NCBI RefSeq assembly: GCF_029846635.1
Contig: NZ_JARVTG010000001.1
Location: forward strand, 839,001-903,000
Length of the DNA stretch: 64,000 nucleotides
Direction of reading: 5' to 3'
Source: Pokkaliibacter sp. MBI-7
GTDB lineage: Bacteria; Pseudomonadota; Gammaproteobacteria; Pseudomonadales; Balneatricaceae
The translations under genes were made by a program, and so were the position numbers. Below the pieces are notes generated by a model. That model had not been told where the DNA came from and did not search any database. It saw only the letters and a list, made by a program, of their open reading frames with translations. This document shows, in pieces, positions 43,385 through 52,420 of this stretch; the first letter of the stretch is position 1; each line of letters starts with the position of its first letter.

Positions 43385-44161
43385 TCAACCGCCCAGATAG
43401 TTATGCATGTTGACCGGCAGGCGCCAGAGCAGGTAAACCCCGGCCAGAAGCACCATTCCCCAGGGCAAAGTGCGCCCCATCCCGGCGGGCCAGATCAGCA
43501 GCGCCCGGCCCTGACGCGCCTCCAGCCAGCGCATGAGACCCAGTGCAGACTGCCATAACCCCGTGACCAGTAACATTGCCCCCACAATGTCGCTGAACCA
43601 GTGCACAGCAAAATACAGTCGGCTGGCGCCCACCATCACAGCGTAGAGCGCGAATGCCAGCCGCACAGTCCGGCGCATCCACAGGGAACCATGAGCAGAC
43701 AAGGCCGTCGCCAGCAGTATTGCCATGATGACGGCGCCACTCATATGCCCGCTGGGGTAGGAATAGGAGTCCGGCAGCCACTCACCGGAGGGGCGACTGA
43801 CAGCCAGTGCACTCTTGATCTGAATCGTAAGCAGCGTCGTCCCTATCGCCAGCGCTCCCGCCCAGAACAGGGTTGGCCAGCGGCGCTCCCTGAGTAACAG
43901 CAATCCCAGTAACCCCAGCAGAATACCGATGCACAGCGGGTCCCCCAGCGTGGTGATAACGATAAACAGGTGATCCGCCAGTGGAGAGTGCATGGCGGCA
44001 AACTGCTCTGCCACCCAGGCATTGGCTCTGGCCGTCCCCGCTTCGTGCAGCACCAGCAGAGTCCAGCCGACAAACCCCAGCAGCAATACTGCCGCAAACA
44101 CCGCGTTCTTTACCCAGCCGCTACCGTGCAGGGGCATTACCACCCCGGACTCCTTAGCCAT
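43385..44161 (-). CDS. PAP2 family membrane phosphatase
   Basis: A 258-residue integral membrane phosphatase of the type-2 phosphatidic acid phosphatase family, which dephosphorylates lipid phosphates such as undecaprenyl pyrophosphate. The three active-site motifs are visible: KSALAVSRPSGEW, SYPSGHMSGA and SRLYFAVHWFSDIVG, including catalytic histidines. Six helices are expected. An AAGGAAGG ribosome site supports the start. Substrate uncertain. Confidence 0.9.
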   Translation of the reverse strand: MAKESGVVMPLHGSGWVKNAVFAAVLLLGFVGWTLLVLHEAGTARANAWVAEQFAAMHSPLADHLFIVITTLGDPLCIGILLGLLGLLLLRERRWPTLFWAGALAIGTTLLTIQIKSALAVSRPSGEWLPDSYSYPSGHMSGAVIMAILLATALSAHGSLWMRRTVRLAFALYAVMVGASRLYFAVHWFSDIVGAMLLVTGLWQSALGLMRWLEARQGRALLIWPAGMGRTLPWGMVLLAGVYLLWRLPVNMHNYLGG

Positions 44162-44299
44162 AGCCTTCCTTCTATGTTCTCTTTTGAATGGCTGGCATTG
44201 TGCGTCAGCACTTACGCTGGCCCAAGGCGCTGAAACCTATCGCCAAGAGTTGTAATGGGCTGCATTGTGCTGCTGCAGGCTGGTATTGGGGAGCCAGAA

Positions 44300-44327
44300 A
44301 AGAAAAGGCGCCCATAATAGGCGCCTT
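44300..44327 (-). terminator. Terminator of the LysE-family exporter gene
   Basis: On the minus strand AAGGCGCC/GGCGCCTT forms an 8 bp stem followed by TTTTCTTTTCT. It lies about 20 bp after the exporter stop codon. Confidence 0.8.
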
Positions 44328-44346
44328 GTGCCAACAACCGGGCAGA

Positions 44347-44991
44347 TCAGGCATGTGCGGTCATCAGCATGCCGCCTGCACCGATAAAAAATCCCCCTGT
44401 GGTCTTGTTGAGGCGGGCCACGCCACGGGAGGTTTTGACGAAGCGACTGATCTGGCGACCGAACAGGGCATAGACCAGAGATGCCGAATACTCGGCCAGC
44501 AGATACGTTGCTCCCAGCCAGACGAATTGCTCCGTCGCGGGCTTCGCGGCATCAATAAACTGCGGAAAGATCGCCGCAAATAGCAGGATGGCTTTAGGGT
44601 TGCTGATCCCCACCAGAAACTCCTGCAGCATCAGCCGCCACACACTGCGTTTACGCGCGGTCTCGTTCCCCTCCTCGGCCAGCCCGCTGAACTCCGTGCT
44701 ACGCCAGGTCTTGATGCCGAGATAGAACAGATAAGCCGCCCCTGCCCATTTCAGCAGCGTAAACGCAGTTTCCGATGCCAGCAGCATGGCTCCCAGACCA
44801 ATAGCAGATACGGTAAGGAAGATCGTATAGGCAACCGCTCGCCCCGTCGTCGCCGTCACAGCAGTGACGACTCCCTGCCGAATGCCGTTATTCAGAGCAC
44901 AAAAATTGTTCGGCCCGGGGGTCAGTGCAATCAAAATCGCAACAGGAAAGAACAATACGGCATCCATCAGAGTCATCACGGGCACCTGCAT
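44347..44991 (-). CDS. LysE family amino acid exporter
   Basis: A 214-residue LysE/RhtB-type exporter with six hydrophobic helices. The family signature ALTPGPNNFCALNNGIRQG lies in the first helix and following loop, and GISNPKAILLFAAIFPQF in the middle. It probably exports an amino acid such as homoserine, threonine or lysine. The start could be any of three nearby ATGs (44991, 44976, 44967). Confidence 0.9.
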   Translation of the reverse strand: MQVPVMTLMDAVLFFPVAILIALTPGPNNFCALNNGIRQGVVTAVTATTGRAVAYTIFLTVSAIGLGAMLLASETAFTLLKWAGAAYLFYLGIKTWRSTEFSGLAEEGNETARKRSVWRLMLQEFLVGISNPKAILLFAAIFPQFIDAAKPATEQFVWLGATYLLAEYSASLVYALFGRQISRFVKTSRGVARLNKTTGGFFIGAGGMLMTAHA

Positions 44992-45300
44992 CAGCTATGG
45001 GAAGAGAGGGGAAAGGGATTCAACGACGAGGCTCAGTATGGCCCTAAAACCCGTTTCAGCCTATGGGGTTAGCACGATTTGCGTTATTTACATGCCGAAG
45101 CCAATTCCCCACTTTTATCCCTGTTCGTAACCTTTTGTTCATAGCTCTTTGAAAACTGGTGCGCCACTTGCATATTAGACTTTAGTAGCGCTTACAGGCA
45201 GTTCAGCGTTACTTTCCACCCCATTAAAGCCGAACTGAGGACGTATATCGGTGTGTGGGGCATCCATCCTGCTCAAATACAGTGCAAGAAGCCGACGATC
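44992..45300. other. Intergenic region between LysE exporter and hypothetical gene
   Basis: This 309 bp gap between divergent genes shows no convincing gene. It includes an AT-rich part (45080-45180) with a promoter-like pair (listed separately). I see no operator palindrome. Confidence 0.5.
45149..45178 (+). promoter_or_regulatory. Candidate sigma-70 promoter upstream of hypothetical 45301
   Basis: TTGAAA (45149-45154) and TATTAG (45173-45178) are separated by 18 bp. The -35 box matches five of six positions. The distance to the ATG at 45301 is about 120 bp, giving a long leader if used. Confidence 0.35.
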
Positions 45301-45651
45301 ATGAACACAAAAGAATTCGAATGGTTGAACAGCGTACGCGACTCCATCTTCCACCGTCTGCGCGATGAAGCGCAGCACCGCAAGGAAGATCCACACTCCT
45401 GGCATGAAGGCCACAACGGGGGACAGGCCATGGTGGAAGCCATGCGCTTTATCGAAAAGGCCCTGTGGCAAATTAATCCGAAGGAAGAGTTTGATATCGC
45501 TATTGAGCGTCAGATTGATCTGATCAAACAGCAACGGGCACTCTATCGCCGACTGGACAACGATCCCTACCAATATGGCAACCATGCATTCAGCGAGATG
45601 ATCAAAGATCTGCAGGGTCTGAAGTGCAGCCCTGTCCCTGAGCATCACTGA
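45301..45651 (+). CDS. Hypothetical protein
   Basis: A 116-residue soluble protein, unrecognised. It is predominantly helical and charged, with several histidines around residues 25-40 (AQHRKEDPHSWHEGHNGG) that could bind a metal, and no signal peptide. I chose the ATG at 45301, where the charged helical part begins; an in-frame ATG 48 bp upstream lacks a good ribosome site. It stands between the LysE exporter and an AraC regulator. Confidence 0.65.
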   Translation: MNTKEFEWLNSVRDSIFHRLRDEAQHRKEDPHSWHEGHNGGQAMVEAMRFIEKALWQINPKEEFDIAIERQIDLIKQQRALYRRLDNDPYQYGNHAFSEMIKDLQGLKCSPVPEHH

Positions 45652-45798
45652 TTATCTGGTACCAGCTGTTTGTGGGGTGGACAGGCTTCGGCACAGGCCG
45701 AAGTCTGCATCATCCATGACCTCCCGTATCGCTGCATGACTGACGCCAGCGTCATTGCAGGTTAGACTCGCGGTAACCCCTGCCAAGGATTGTTTGCC

Positions 45799-46692
45799 GT
45801 GCCAGCGTCGTCTGCTCCTTCCTCCTGCCTTACCCGCCCCCGTCAGGACGTGCATGCCGATCCGCTTTATAGCAACCATCAGCACCGGCAATGGACTCTG
45901 AACAGAGATCACCAGCTGCTACTGCTGAGCGCAGGCAGCACAACGGTCGCTGAAGATCAGTTCTCCGGCCCCGCACTAATCTGGTTACCACGTAGTCTCA
46001 ACCTCAGCCTGAAGCTGCATGCCGGATCAGCAGGGTATCTGCTGGGTTGCAGTGATGCGGCTCTGTGGCAATGTCTGCAGCACCATACCGAACTCAGCGC
46101 ACTGCGTTATCTGACCCGGGAAACGGTCAGCCTGACGGTGGATGAGCAGCAGCCACTCACCCGGCACCTGCAGCAAAGCTGTCAGGCCATGGTGGAAGAA
46201 AGCCGCACACTGAGTGCAGGCTCAACGATCGTGCTCCATGCCCAGCTGACCATAGTACTGACTTACCTGTGGCGCCTGAGCGGCAGCGAGGCTGTGGCCG
46301 AAGACAGCCAGAAAGACAGCACCGGGCTGATCCAGCGCCTGCGTTATCTGATCGAGATCCATTATCGCGAACGCTGGCCCGTCGCCCGATATGCACAGAT
46401 GATGGGCCTCAGTCAGGACCGGCTCTACGCCTGCTGCAAACGTGAACTGGGCCTGTCCCCCGTGCAGCTGCTGCACAATCGGGTGCTGGATGAGGCACGC
46501 CTGAGTCTGCAGCGCTCGGTACTGAGCATCGAGCAGATTGCCAGTTATCTTGGTTTTCGCGACAGCGCCCAGTTCAGTCATTTCTTCAAACGTCTGCAAG
46601 GCCAGTCACCCAGCCAGTACCGGGCACAGCTGCTCAAACCACGTAAAGCAGCGGGGGCAACCAGTGCCAGCGATTTCTCACATTGGCCCTGA
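45799..46692 (+). CDS. AraC family transcriptional regulator
   Basis: A 297-residue regulator with an AraC_binding_2-like N-terminal sensing part and C-terminal double helix-turn-helix domain (about residues 195-285; YAQMMGLSQDRLYACCKREL and IASYLGFRDSAQFSHFFKRLQGQSPSQYR). GTG at 45799 has AAGGA nine bases upstream, better placed than the preceding TTG at 45790. It lies 214 bp upstream of the aldehyde dehydrogenase on the same strand and could control it, in the manner of aromatic-degradation AraC/XylS regulators. Confidence 0.88.
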   Translation: MPASSAPSSCLTRPRQDVHADPLYSNHQHRQWTLNRDHQLLLLSAGSTTVAEDQFSGPALIWLPRSLNLSLKLHAGSAGYLLGCSDAALWQCLQHHTELSALRYLTRETVSLTVDEQQPLTRHLQQSCQAMVEESRTLSAGSTIVLHAQLTIVLTYLWRLSGSEAVAEDSQKDSTGLIQRLRYLIEIHYRERWPVARYAQMMGLSQDRLYACCKRELGLSPVQLLHNRVLDEARLSLQRSVLSIEQIASYLGFRDSAQFSHFFKRLQGQSPSQYRAQLLKPRKAAGATSASDFSHWP

Positions 46693-46804
46693 TACCTGCG
46701 CACCTACCACCGGATTTTGGCAAAAAAGCCTCGAATAATGACATTTCGCACCTGTCCCCGGCTGTGATTTGATGACGGCTCTTGCTTTTGAACGACCTGC
46801 ATCT

Positions 46805-46821
46805 GTTCACCATCGGTGAAC
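46805..46821. promoter_or_regulatory. Perfect palindrome upstream of the aldehyde dehydrogenase
   Basis: GTTCACC-ATC-GGTGAAC is a perfect 7+7 inverted repeat, 85 bp before the dehydrogenase start. It is a plausible operator for a dimeric repressor. AraC proteins seldom use such tight palindromes, so the cognate factor may be encoded elsewhere. Confidence 0.5.
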
Positions 46822-46906
46822 CTGATCACGATCCCGTAGCAAGCCTCTGACAACAATAACAGTCCGCAAAGCCCGTTCTGGCTTGTGCGACACAGGAGAC
46901 TCCCGA

Positions 46907-48358
46907 ATGTTGACGACCCAACTGCTGATCAATGGCGAATTCTGCGAAGCACAACAAGGCAGAACCTATGATCGCATCGACCCCATTCTCAACCAGACCG
47001 CTACCCGCGCCGCCGCAGCCACGCCCGCCGACGCCGTAGCGGCTGCCCGAGCCGCCGCCGCCGCGTTCCCCGGCTGGTCTGCAACCGCTCCGAATGAGCG
47101 CCGGCGCATTCTGCTGAAAGCCGCCGATCTGCTCGAAGCCCGCACACCTGACTTTATTGAAGCCATGCAGGCCGAAACCGGCGCCTCTGCGATCTGGGCA
47201 GGTTTCAACTGTCATCTGGCTGCAGGCCATATGCGCGAGGCGGCAGCCCTGACCACGCAAATGACAGGCGAGGTTATACCCTCCGACAAGCCCGGCAGCT
47301 TTGCCATGGCCGTACGTCAGGCACTGGGCGTCTGCGTCGGCATTGCCCCCTGGAACGCGCCGGTGATTCTGGGTGTGCGTGCCCTGGCGACACCACTGGC
47401 CTGTGGCAATACCGTGGTGTTCAAAGCCTCAGAGCTGTGCCCCAAAACCCATGTACTGATTGCCGATGTTCTGCAGGAAGCAGGCTTACCCAAAGGGGCT
47501 CTGAACGTGATCACCAATGCGCCCGAAGAGGCTGCGACAGTGGTGGAAGCACTGATCAACGAGCCCTGTGTTCGCCATGTCAACTTCACCGGCTCGACCC
47601 GCGTGGGCCGCATCATCGCCGAGCTGTGTGCCAGCAAGCTGAAGCGCTGCGTACTGGAGCTGGGTGGCAAGGCACCCTTGCTGGTGCTGGATGATGCGGA
47701 TATCGATGCGGCCGTCAATGCGGCAGCCTTCGGCGCATTCATGAACCAGGGCCAGATCTGCATGTCGACAGAGCGTCTGATTGTCGATAACGCCGTCGCC
47801 GATGAGTTTGTCGAAAAACTCAAACTCAAGGCACTGGGGCTGAAAGCAGGCAACCCGCGTACCGAGAATGTACCGCTGGGTTCGATGATCGGCGCCGATG
47901 CCGCGGCACGGGTCAAATCCATGGTGGAAGAGTCCGTTGCCAAAGGCGCAGTGCTGGTTGCCGGAGGTCAGGTTGACGGCGCCATCATGCAGCCCACCGT
48001 GGTGGATCACATCGTCCCCAGCATGAGCCTGTACCGTGATGAATCGTTTGGCCCCGTGCTCAGCATCATTCGGGTGAACAGTGACGAGGAGGCCATCACC
48101 ATCGCCAATGACAGCGACTACGGCCTGTCAGCCGCGGTCTTCAGCAAAGACATCAGCCGGGCAATGAATGTGGCTCGCCGCATAGACTCTGGCATCTGCC
48201 ATATCAACTCCGCCACCGTCCATGACGAAGCGCAGATGCCTTTTGGCGGTGTGAAAGACAGCGGCTGGGGACGATTTGGTGGCAAGGCAGGTATCGCGGA
48301 ATTCACCGACCTGCGCTGGATGACCATTCAGACGGCCGACAATCACTATCCGTTCTGA
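46907..48358 (+). CDS. Aldehyde dehydrogenase (vanillin/salicylaldehyde dehydrogenase-like)
   Basis: A 483-residue NAD(P)-dependent aldehyde dehydrogenase. The cofactor motif GSTRVGRII, the general-base glutamate LELGGKAPLLVLDDAD and the catalytic cysteine NQGQICMSTER are intact. The closest resemblance by eye is to the NahF/Vdh group, which oxidises aromatic aldehydes such as vanillin or salicylaldehyde, but linear aldehydes are possible. I chose the ATG at 46907 with its AGGAG ribosome site. An AraC regulator lies upstream and a hairpin follows. Confidence 0.88.
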   Translation: MLTTQLLINGEFCEAQQGRTYDRIDPILNQTATRAAAATPADAVAAARAAAAAFPGWSATAPNERRRILLKAADLLEARTPDFIEAMQAETGASAIWAGFNCHLAAGHMREAAALTTQMTGEVIPSDKPGSFAMAVRQALGVCVGIAPWNAPVILGVRALATPLACGNTVVFKASELCPKTHVLIADVLQEAGLPKGALNVITNAPEEAATVVEALINEPCVRHVNFTGSTRVGRIIAELCASKLKRCVLELGGKAPLLVLDDADIDAAVNAAAFGAFMNQGQICMSTERLIVDNAVADEFVEKLKLKALGLKAGNPRTENVPLGSMIGADAAARVKSMVEESVAKGAVLVAGGQVDGAIMQPTVVDHIVPSMSLYRDESFGPVLSIIRVNSDEEAITIANDSDYGLSAAVFSKDISRAMNVARRIDSGICHINSATVHDEAQMPFGGVKDSGWGRFGGKAGIAEFTDLRWMTIQTADNHYPF

Positions 48359-48376
48359 CAACCTGTCTCCGTCAAC

Positions 48377-48403
48377 GCCGGCCAGCCCACTGGGCTGACC
48401 GGC
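48377..48403 (+). terminator. Terminator after the aldehyde dehydrogenase gene
   Basis: GCCGG-C-CAGCCC pairs with GGGCTG-A-CCGGC around ACT: an 11-pair stem with one internal mismatch, starting 18 bp after the stop and followed by CTCTCTGCTTT. Confidence 0.65.
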
Positions 48404-48502
48404 CTCTCTGCTTTATCCCGCCGCGGTTGCTACAGCATTTCAGCTAAAATGTGCTAAACCTTTAGCAGGCTGTTGAATATCCATCGGCGGAAGCTTATTC
48501 AG

Positions 48503-50185
48503 ATGACCAGACACAGCGCCAGCCATCAGGAGCAGCAACTGCAACAGCTGCTTGATCAGGCGGAGCAACTACGTTTAAGCGGTAACTATCGACAGGGCAG
48601 CATGCTGGCCGGGCAGGCAGCGGAACAGGCCAAAACGCACAACCTGCCACTGCTGGAAGCACAGGCGCGCCAACTACTGGCCGCACAGCTGATCCGGCTG
48701 GGACAGTATCAGACCGCCGTAACCGCCTTCAGCCAGGCCATCACGCTGTGGAGTCATTGCCACGTCGAAGACCGGCTGGCAGAAACCCTGACCCAGCAGG
48801 CCTTTGCCTACATGGAGCTGGGCCTGTACGAAGAAGCCATGCAGGGGCTGGCCCAGAGTATGGAAATCGCCCGCCGCCTGGATGACACCTACCTGCTGTT
48901 CTGGGCGCAGAACCGCATCGGCATCGTCCATGAACAGCTCGGCAACTTCGACAAATCCGTCGCCTTCCTGCTACGCGCGCTCAGCCTGTCAGAGCGACTC
49001 GGCGCCGAGGAACGCTTCTGCATCCTCAACAATCTCGCCAGCACCAGCGCTACCCACGCCCGCCATCTCTGGAATGAACATCAGCAGAACAGTGAGCTGT
49101 TCACCGATGTGGTCAATCAGGGTCTGGTGCACGCCCGACGTGCCCTGCAGCTGGCACAGGAGGCCAGCCACCCTTACCGGCAGGCCATTTCACTGGCCAA
49201 CTACGCCATGCTGGGGGTGTTCAACGGGGATCTGGCCCACGCCAGAATGCTGCTTGATCAGTCGACCGCTCTGGCTGCACAGCACGGTTATCAGGCACTG
49301 GTGCATGATGCCGAAGTCATTCAGGCTCGTGCCCATCTCTACAGTGGCGACACTCCACTGGCCGTCGCACATTTCGAGCGGCTGCTACCTGCCCTGATCG
49401 AACATGCCGAACGCCCTGTACTGCTGACTATCTATCATGAGATTTCCGAAGCCTACGAAACCATGCAGCAGCCACTGAAAGCACTGGAGTATTACAAGCA
49501 CTATCATCAGCTGGAGCGCGAACAGCGCTCGGTTATTGCCAATACCCGTGCCCAGTTCATGACAGACATGACCGAACTGAGTGAGATTCGCCTCAACGCA
49601 GAACGTGCCCATCTCGAAGCAGAGCTGGAGCGGCTGCGGATGCAGGAAAGTGAAGCGGAGAAACAGGCATTACTGCGGACCATCGATGAGCTGGCCAGAC
49701 AGGCCAATGAAGATGAACTGACTGGCCTTAAAAACCGCCGCTTTGCCAGCCATCACCTGAGGCAGCGGCTACAGCAATTGCAATCCGGGCCCGGCACCGC
49801 CTGCCTTGCCCTGCTTGATCTGGACTGGTTCAAGCAGATTAACGACCAGCACGGTCATCCCGTCGGCGATCAGGTGCTACGACAGGTCGCACAGACCATC
49901 AGCAGGCAACTGAATGAGCAAAGCCTGCTTGCCCGTTTTGGTGGCGAGGAGTTTGTGCTGCTGACAGGCCTGACAATGCCCGCCATGCAGATCCTGTGCG
50001 AACAGATTCGGGTCAGCCTTGGCAGCCAGCGGTTTGGCTCTGGTCGTGAAGCCATTCAGGTCACCCTGTCTATTGGGGTAACGGAGCTGCGTCAGGGTGA
50101 TACGCCGCATTCAGCTTTGGAACGAGCAGACAAGGCGCTCTATTCCGCCAAAGCCAGCGGCCGGAATCAGGTCGCCAGCAGCTGA
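48503..50185 (+). CDS. TPR-containing diguanylate cyclase
   Basis: A protein of about 560 residues with an N-terminal array of tetratricopeptide repeats (about residues 15-330; e.g. AYMELGLYEEAMQGLAQSMEIARRL), a coiled coil (about 345-400) and a C-terminal GGDEF domain with GGEEF at about 480-484. It should make cyclic di-GMP in response to a protein partner held by the TPRs. The position for an RxxD inhibitory site before GGEEF reads differently, so product feedback is doubtful. There is no membrane segment. I favour ATG 48503 over an upstream TTG. It converges on the Amt-GGEEF gene. Confidence 0.9.
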   Translation: MTRHSASHQEQQLQQLLDQAEQLRLSGNYRQGSMLAGQAAEQAKTHNLPLLEAQARQLLAAQLIRLGQYQTAVTAFSQAITLWSHCHVEDRLAETLTQQAFAYMELGLYEEAMQGLAQSMEIARRLDDTYLLFWAQNRIGIVHEQLGNFDKSVAFLLRALSLSERLGAEERFCILNNLASTSATHARHLWNEHQQNSELFTDVVNQGLVHARRALQLAQEASHPYRQAISLANYAMLGVFNGDLAHARMLLDQSTALAAQHGYQALVHDAEVIQARAHLYSGDTPLAVAHFERLLPALIEHAERPVLLTIYHEISEAYETMQQPLKALEYYKHYHQLEREQRSVIANTRAQFMTDMTELSEIRLNAERAHLEAELERLRMQESEAEKQALLRTIDELARQANEDELTGLKNRRFASHHLRQRLQQLQSGPGTACLALLDLDWFKQINDQHGHPVGDQVLRQVAQTISRQLNEQSLLARFGGEEFVLLTGLTMPAMQILCEQIRVSLGSQRFGSGREAIQVTLSIGVTELRQGDTPHSALERADKALYSAKASGRNQVASS

Positions 50186-50206
50186 TCAGGACAAATACTG
50201 ACGGAA

Positions 50207-52420
50207 TCAGCTCGTTATTGTTTCCTGCTCCACCCGGTTACGCCCATGGGCTTTGGCGCGGTACAGCGCCTGATCAGCACGCCGCAGCAGGGTTTTGTAG
50301 TTGGCATCACCGGAATGCAGTACCGCCATGCCGATGCTGACAGTAATGTGCAGCATTTCACCGTCAGGCAGTGCAACCGGATGGCGGGCGATGGCCTCAC
50401 ACATGCGCTCAGCTGCCGTGCGGGCACCGTCGTGATCAGTCTCCGCCAGCAGAATGGCAAACTCCTCACCGCCCATACGCCCCACCACATCGATACTACG
50501 CAGACACAGGCGAATGATCTGCACCAGCTCCTGCAGCACCCGGTCGCCCGCTTCGTGACCATAGGTATCGTTCACCGCCTTGAAATGATCTGCATCGAGC
50601 ATCAGCACCGACAACCCGAGCCCGAAACGGCGTGAGCGGCGAATTTCCCGATCAGCCAGCTCAGCAAAGTGGGCCGGATTGGCTGCCCCGGTCAGGGAAT
50701 CATGGGTAGCGCGCTGTTTGAGCATGGCTTCCACTGCTTTACGGCTGGTGATGTCGTTGAATGACAGACACAGGCATTCGTGCTCATCCAGCCTCATCCG
50801 TGAAGCCGACAGCAGCGCATAAAACGCCTGCCCCTTGGCATTGCGCAACTGCACCTCAACATCGGTCACTTTACCCATGGCGGCCGCAGTGTGCAGCACC
50901 ATGGCTCGTTCACCTTCATCCACCCACAACCGTTCTTCATCCAGCGCCTGCCCCGGTAGCAAGGCAAACATTTCCAGCGCACGGCCATTGAGGTAATTGA
51001 GCTGGTGCGTATCGAGATCAAGAATGGCGATGGGAAAGGCTGAACTCTCCAGAATGGTACTGACCCGGCGCTCGCTCTCCTTGAGGTCCTGTGTCATCTC
51101 ATTCACTTTGGCCAGCACCCGGTTATATTCACGGGCGATCGGCTCGGCCTCGGTTTCAGGCTCTACCTGCACTCCCTGACTGAAGTCCCCCCCCCGCTCA
51201 TGATCAATCATCTGCGTCAGCAGGTCCTGCGTGGACGTGCTGGCACCGTGCTCGGAAATATTCAGCCCCATGCGCTCCTGCTGCTCGGTAACGCGCAGCG
51301 GATGAACCTTGTTGATCAGCCACAGCAATGAATAACTGACGATAAAGGCATAGGCGCCCATGGTCGCCACCCCTTGCAGCTGGATCAGCAGCTGCTGCCA
51401 GCGATCATGGGCCATGGGCCAGCCGTCAGGGTCACCCACTACGGCCACCGCCAGCGTGCCCCAGATACCGGGAATAAGATGGGCTGCGACAGCTCCCACC
51501 GCATCATCCAGATGGGTACGGTCCATCGCCACCGACGTCAGACAGGCAAGAATACCGGCGATGGCTCCGGCGATGACCGAAGCAAAGGGAGTGAAATGGT
51601 CGCAACCGGCGGTCACGCCCACCAGCCCGGCAATAACTCCGTTCATGATCAGCGGCACCTGTGGCAGACGAAACACCAGCCAGGTGAACAGCAATGCTGC
51701 CAGCCCACCGGCCGCCCCGCCCATGGCGGTATTGACCAGAATCAGTGGCACCCGCTCGTTGAAGGCCAGCTCGCTGCCGCCATTGAATCCAAACCAGCCA
51801 AACCACAGCAGGAACACGCCCAGCACCGCCACCGGCATGTCATGCCCCTGAATGCCTTTGCCTGCAAACCGGCCTGCCCGAGGACCAATGATCATGATCG
51901 CCGCCAGCGCCATCCAGCCACCGACGCTGTGCACTACCGTTGAACCGGCAAAATCGTGAAAGCCGACAGCACGCAGCCAGCCGGGCGCATCCTCCGTGCC
52001 GCCCCAGGCCCAATGCCCGGTGACCGGATAGATCAGCCCGGCCAGTACCAGTGCAGCGAGGAAGTAACCGGTGAAGCTCATGCGCTCAGCAACCGCTCCC
52101 GACACGATGGTGGTGGAGGTACCGCAGAACACCAGCTGAAACAGGAAGAATGCCATGGTGTAGGCATCACTGCTGATCTCATGCACCGTTTGGGTGCCCG
52201 CCAGCCCCAGCAGTGACGGGCCAAACATCACACCATAACCCACCAGCCAGAACACCAGCGAGGCAATGCAGAAATCAACCAGATTCTTGATGGCCACATT
52301 GATACTGTTCTTGGCCCGTACCAGACCGCTTTCCAGCGCACAGAAACCGGCCTGCATTGTGCTGACAAGAATGGCACACAGGATGATCCAGACAATATCA
52401 ATCTTGGTATTTGGATCCAT
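50207..52420 (-). CDS. Ammonium transporter fused to PAS and GGDEF domains
   Basis: A 737-residue fusion. Residues 1-395 are a complete Amt/Rh-type ammonium channel: the twin histidines of the pore are H164 (GSTVVHSVGGW) and H314 (AVAAHLIPGIWG), and the aromatic gate and 11 helices appear intact. A linker and coiled coil (about 400-455) lead to a PAS domain (about 455-570) and a diguanylate cyclase domain (570-737) with GGEEF at 650-654. An RxxD inhibitory site (RSID, five residues before GGEEF) is present. It should couple ammonium passage or binding to cyclic di-GMP synthesis. No glnK gene is adjacent, in contrast to ordinary amtB loci. Ammonium transporters fused to histidine kinases or cyclases are known but rare. 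Confidence 0.93.
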   Translation of the reverse strand: MDPNTKIDIVWIILCAILVSTMQAGFCALESGLVRAKNSINVAIKNLVDFCIASLVFWLVGYGVMFGPSLLGLAGTQTVHEISSDAYTMAFFLFQLVFCGTSTTIVSGAVAERMSFTGYFLAALVLAGLIYPVTGHWAWGGTEDAPGWLRAVGFHDFAGSTVVHSVGGWMALAAIMIIGPRAGRFAGKGIQGHDMPVAVLGVFLLWFGWFGFNGGSELAFNERVPLILVNTAMGGAAGGLAALLFTWLVFRLPQVPLIMNGVIAGLVGVTAGCDHFTPFASVIAGAIAGILACLTSVAMDRTHLDDAVGAVAAHLIPGIWGTLAVAVVGDPDGWPMAHDRWQQLLIQLQGVATMGAYAFIVSYSLLWLINKVHPLRVTEQQERMGLNISEHGASTSTQDLLTQMIDHERGGDFSQGVQVEPETEAEPIAREYNRVLAKVNEMTQDLKESERRVSTILESSAFPIAILDLDTHQLNYLNGRALEMFALLPGQALDEERLWVDEGERAMVLHTAAAMGKVTDVEVQLRNAKGQAFYALLSASRMRLDEHECLCLSFNDITSRKAVEAMLKQRATHDSLTGAANPAHFAELADREIRRSRRFGLGLSVLMLDADHFKAVNDTYGHEAGDRVLQELVQIIRLCLRSIDVVGRMGGEEFAILLAETDHDGARTAAERMCEAIARHPVALPDGEMLHITVSIGMAVLHSGDANYKTLLRRADQALYRAKAHGRNRVEQETITS

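Noticed and set aside
51374..51943. A 189-codon plus-strand open frame
   Set aside because: Antisense to the Amt channel domain; His/Gln-rich translation typical of a shadow.
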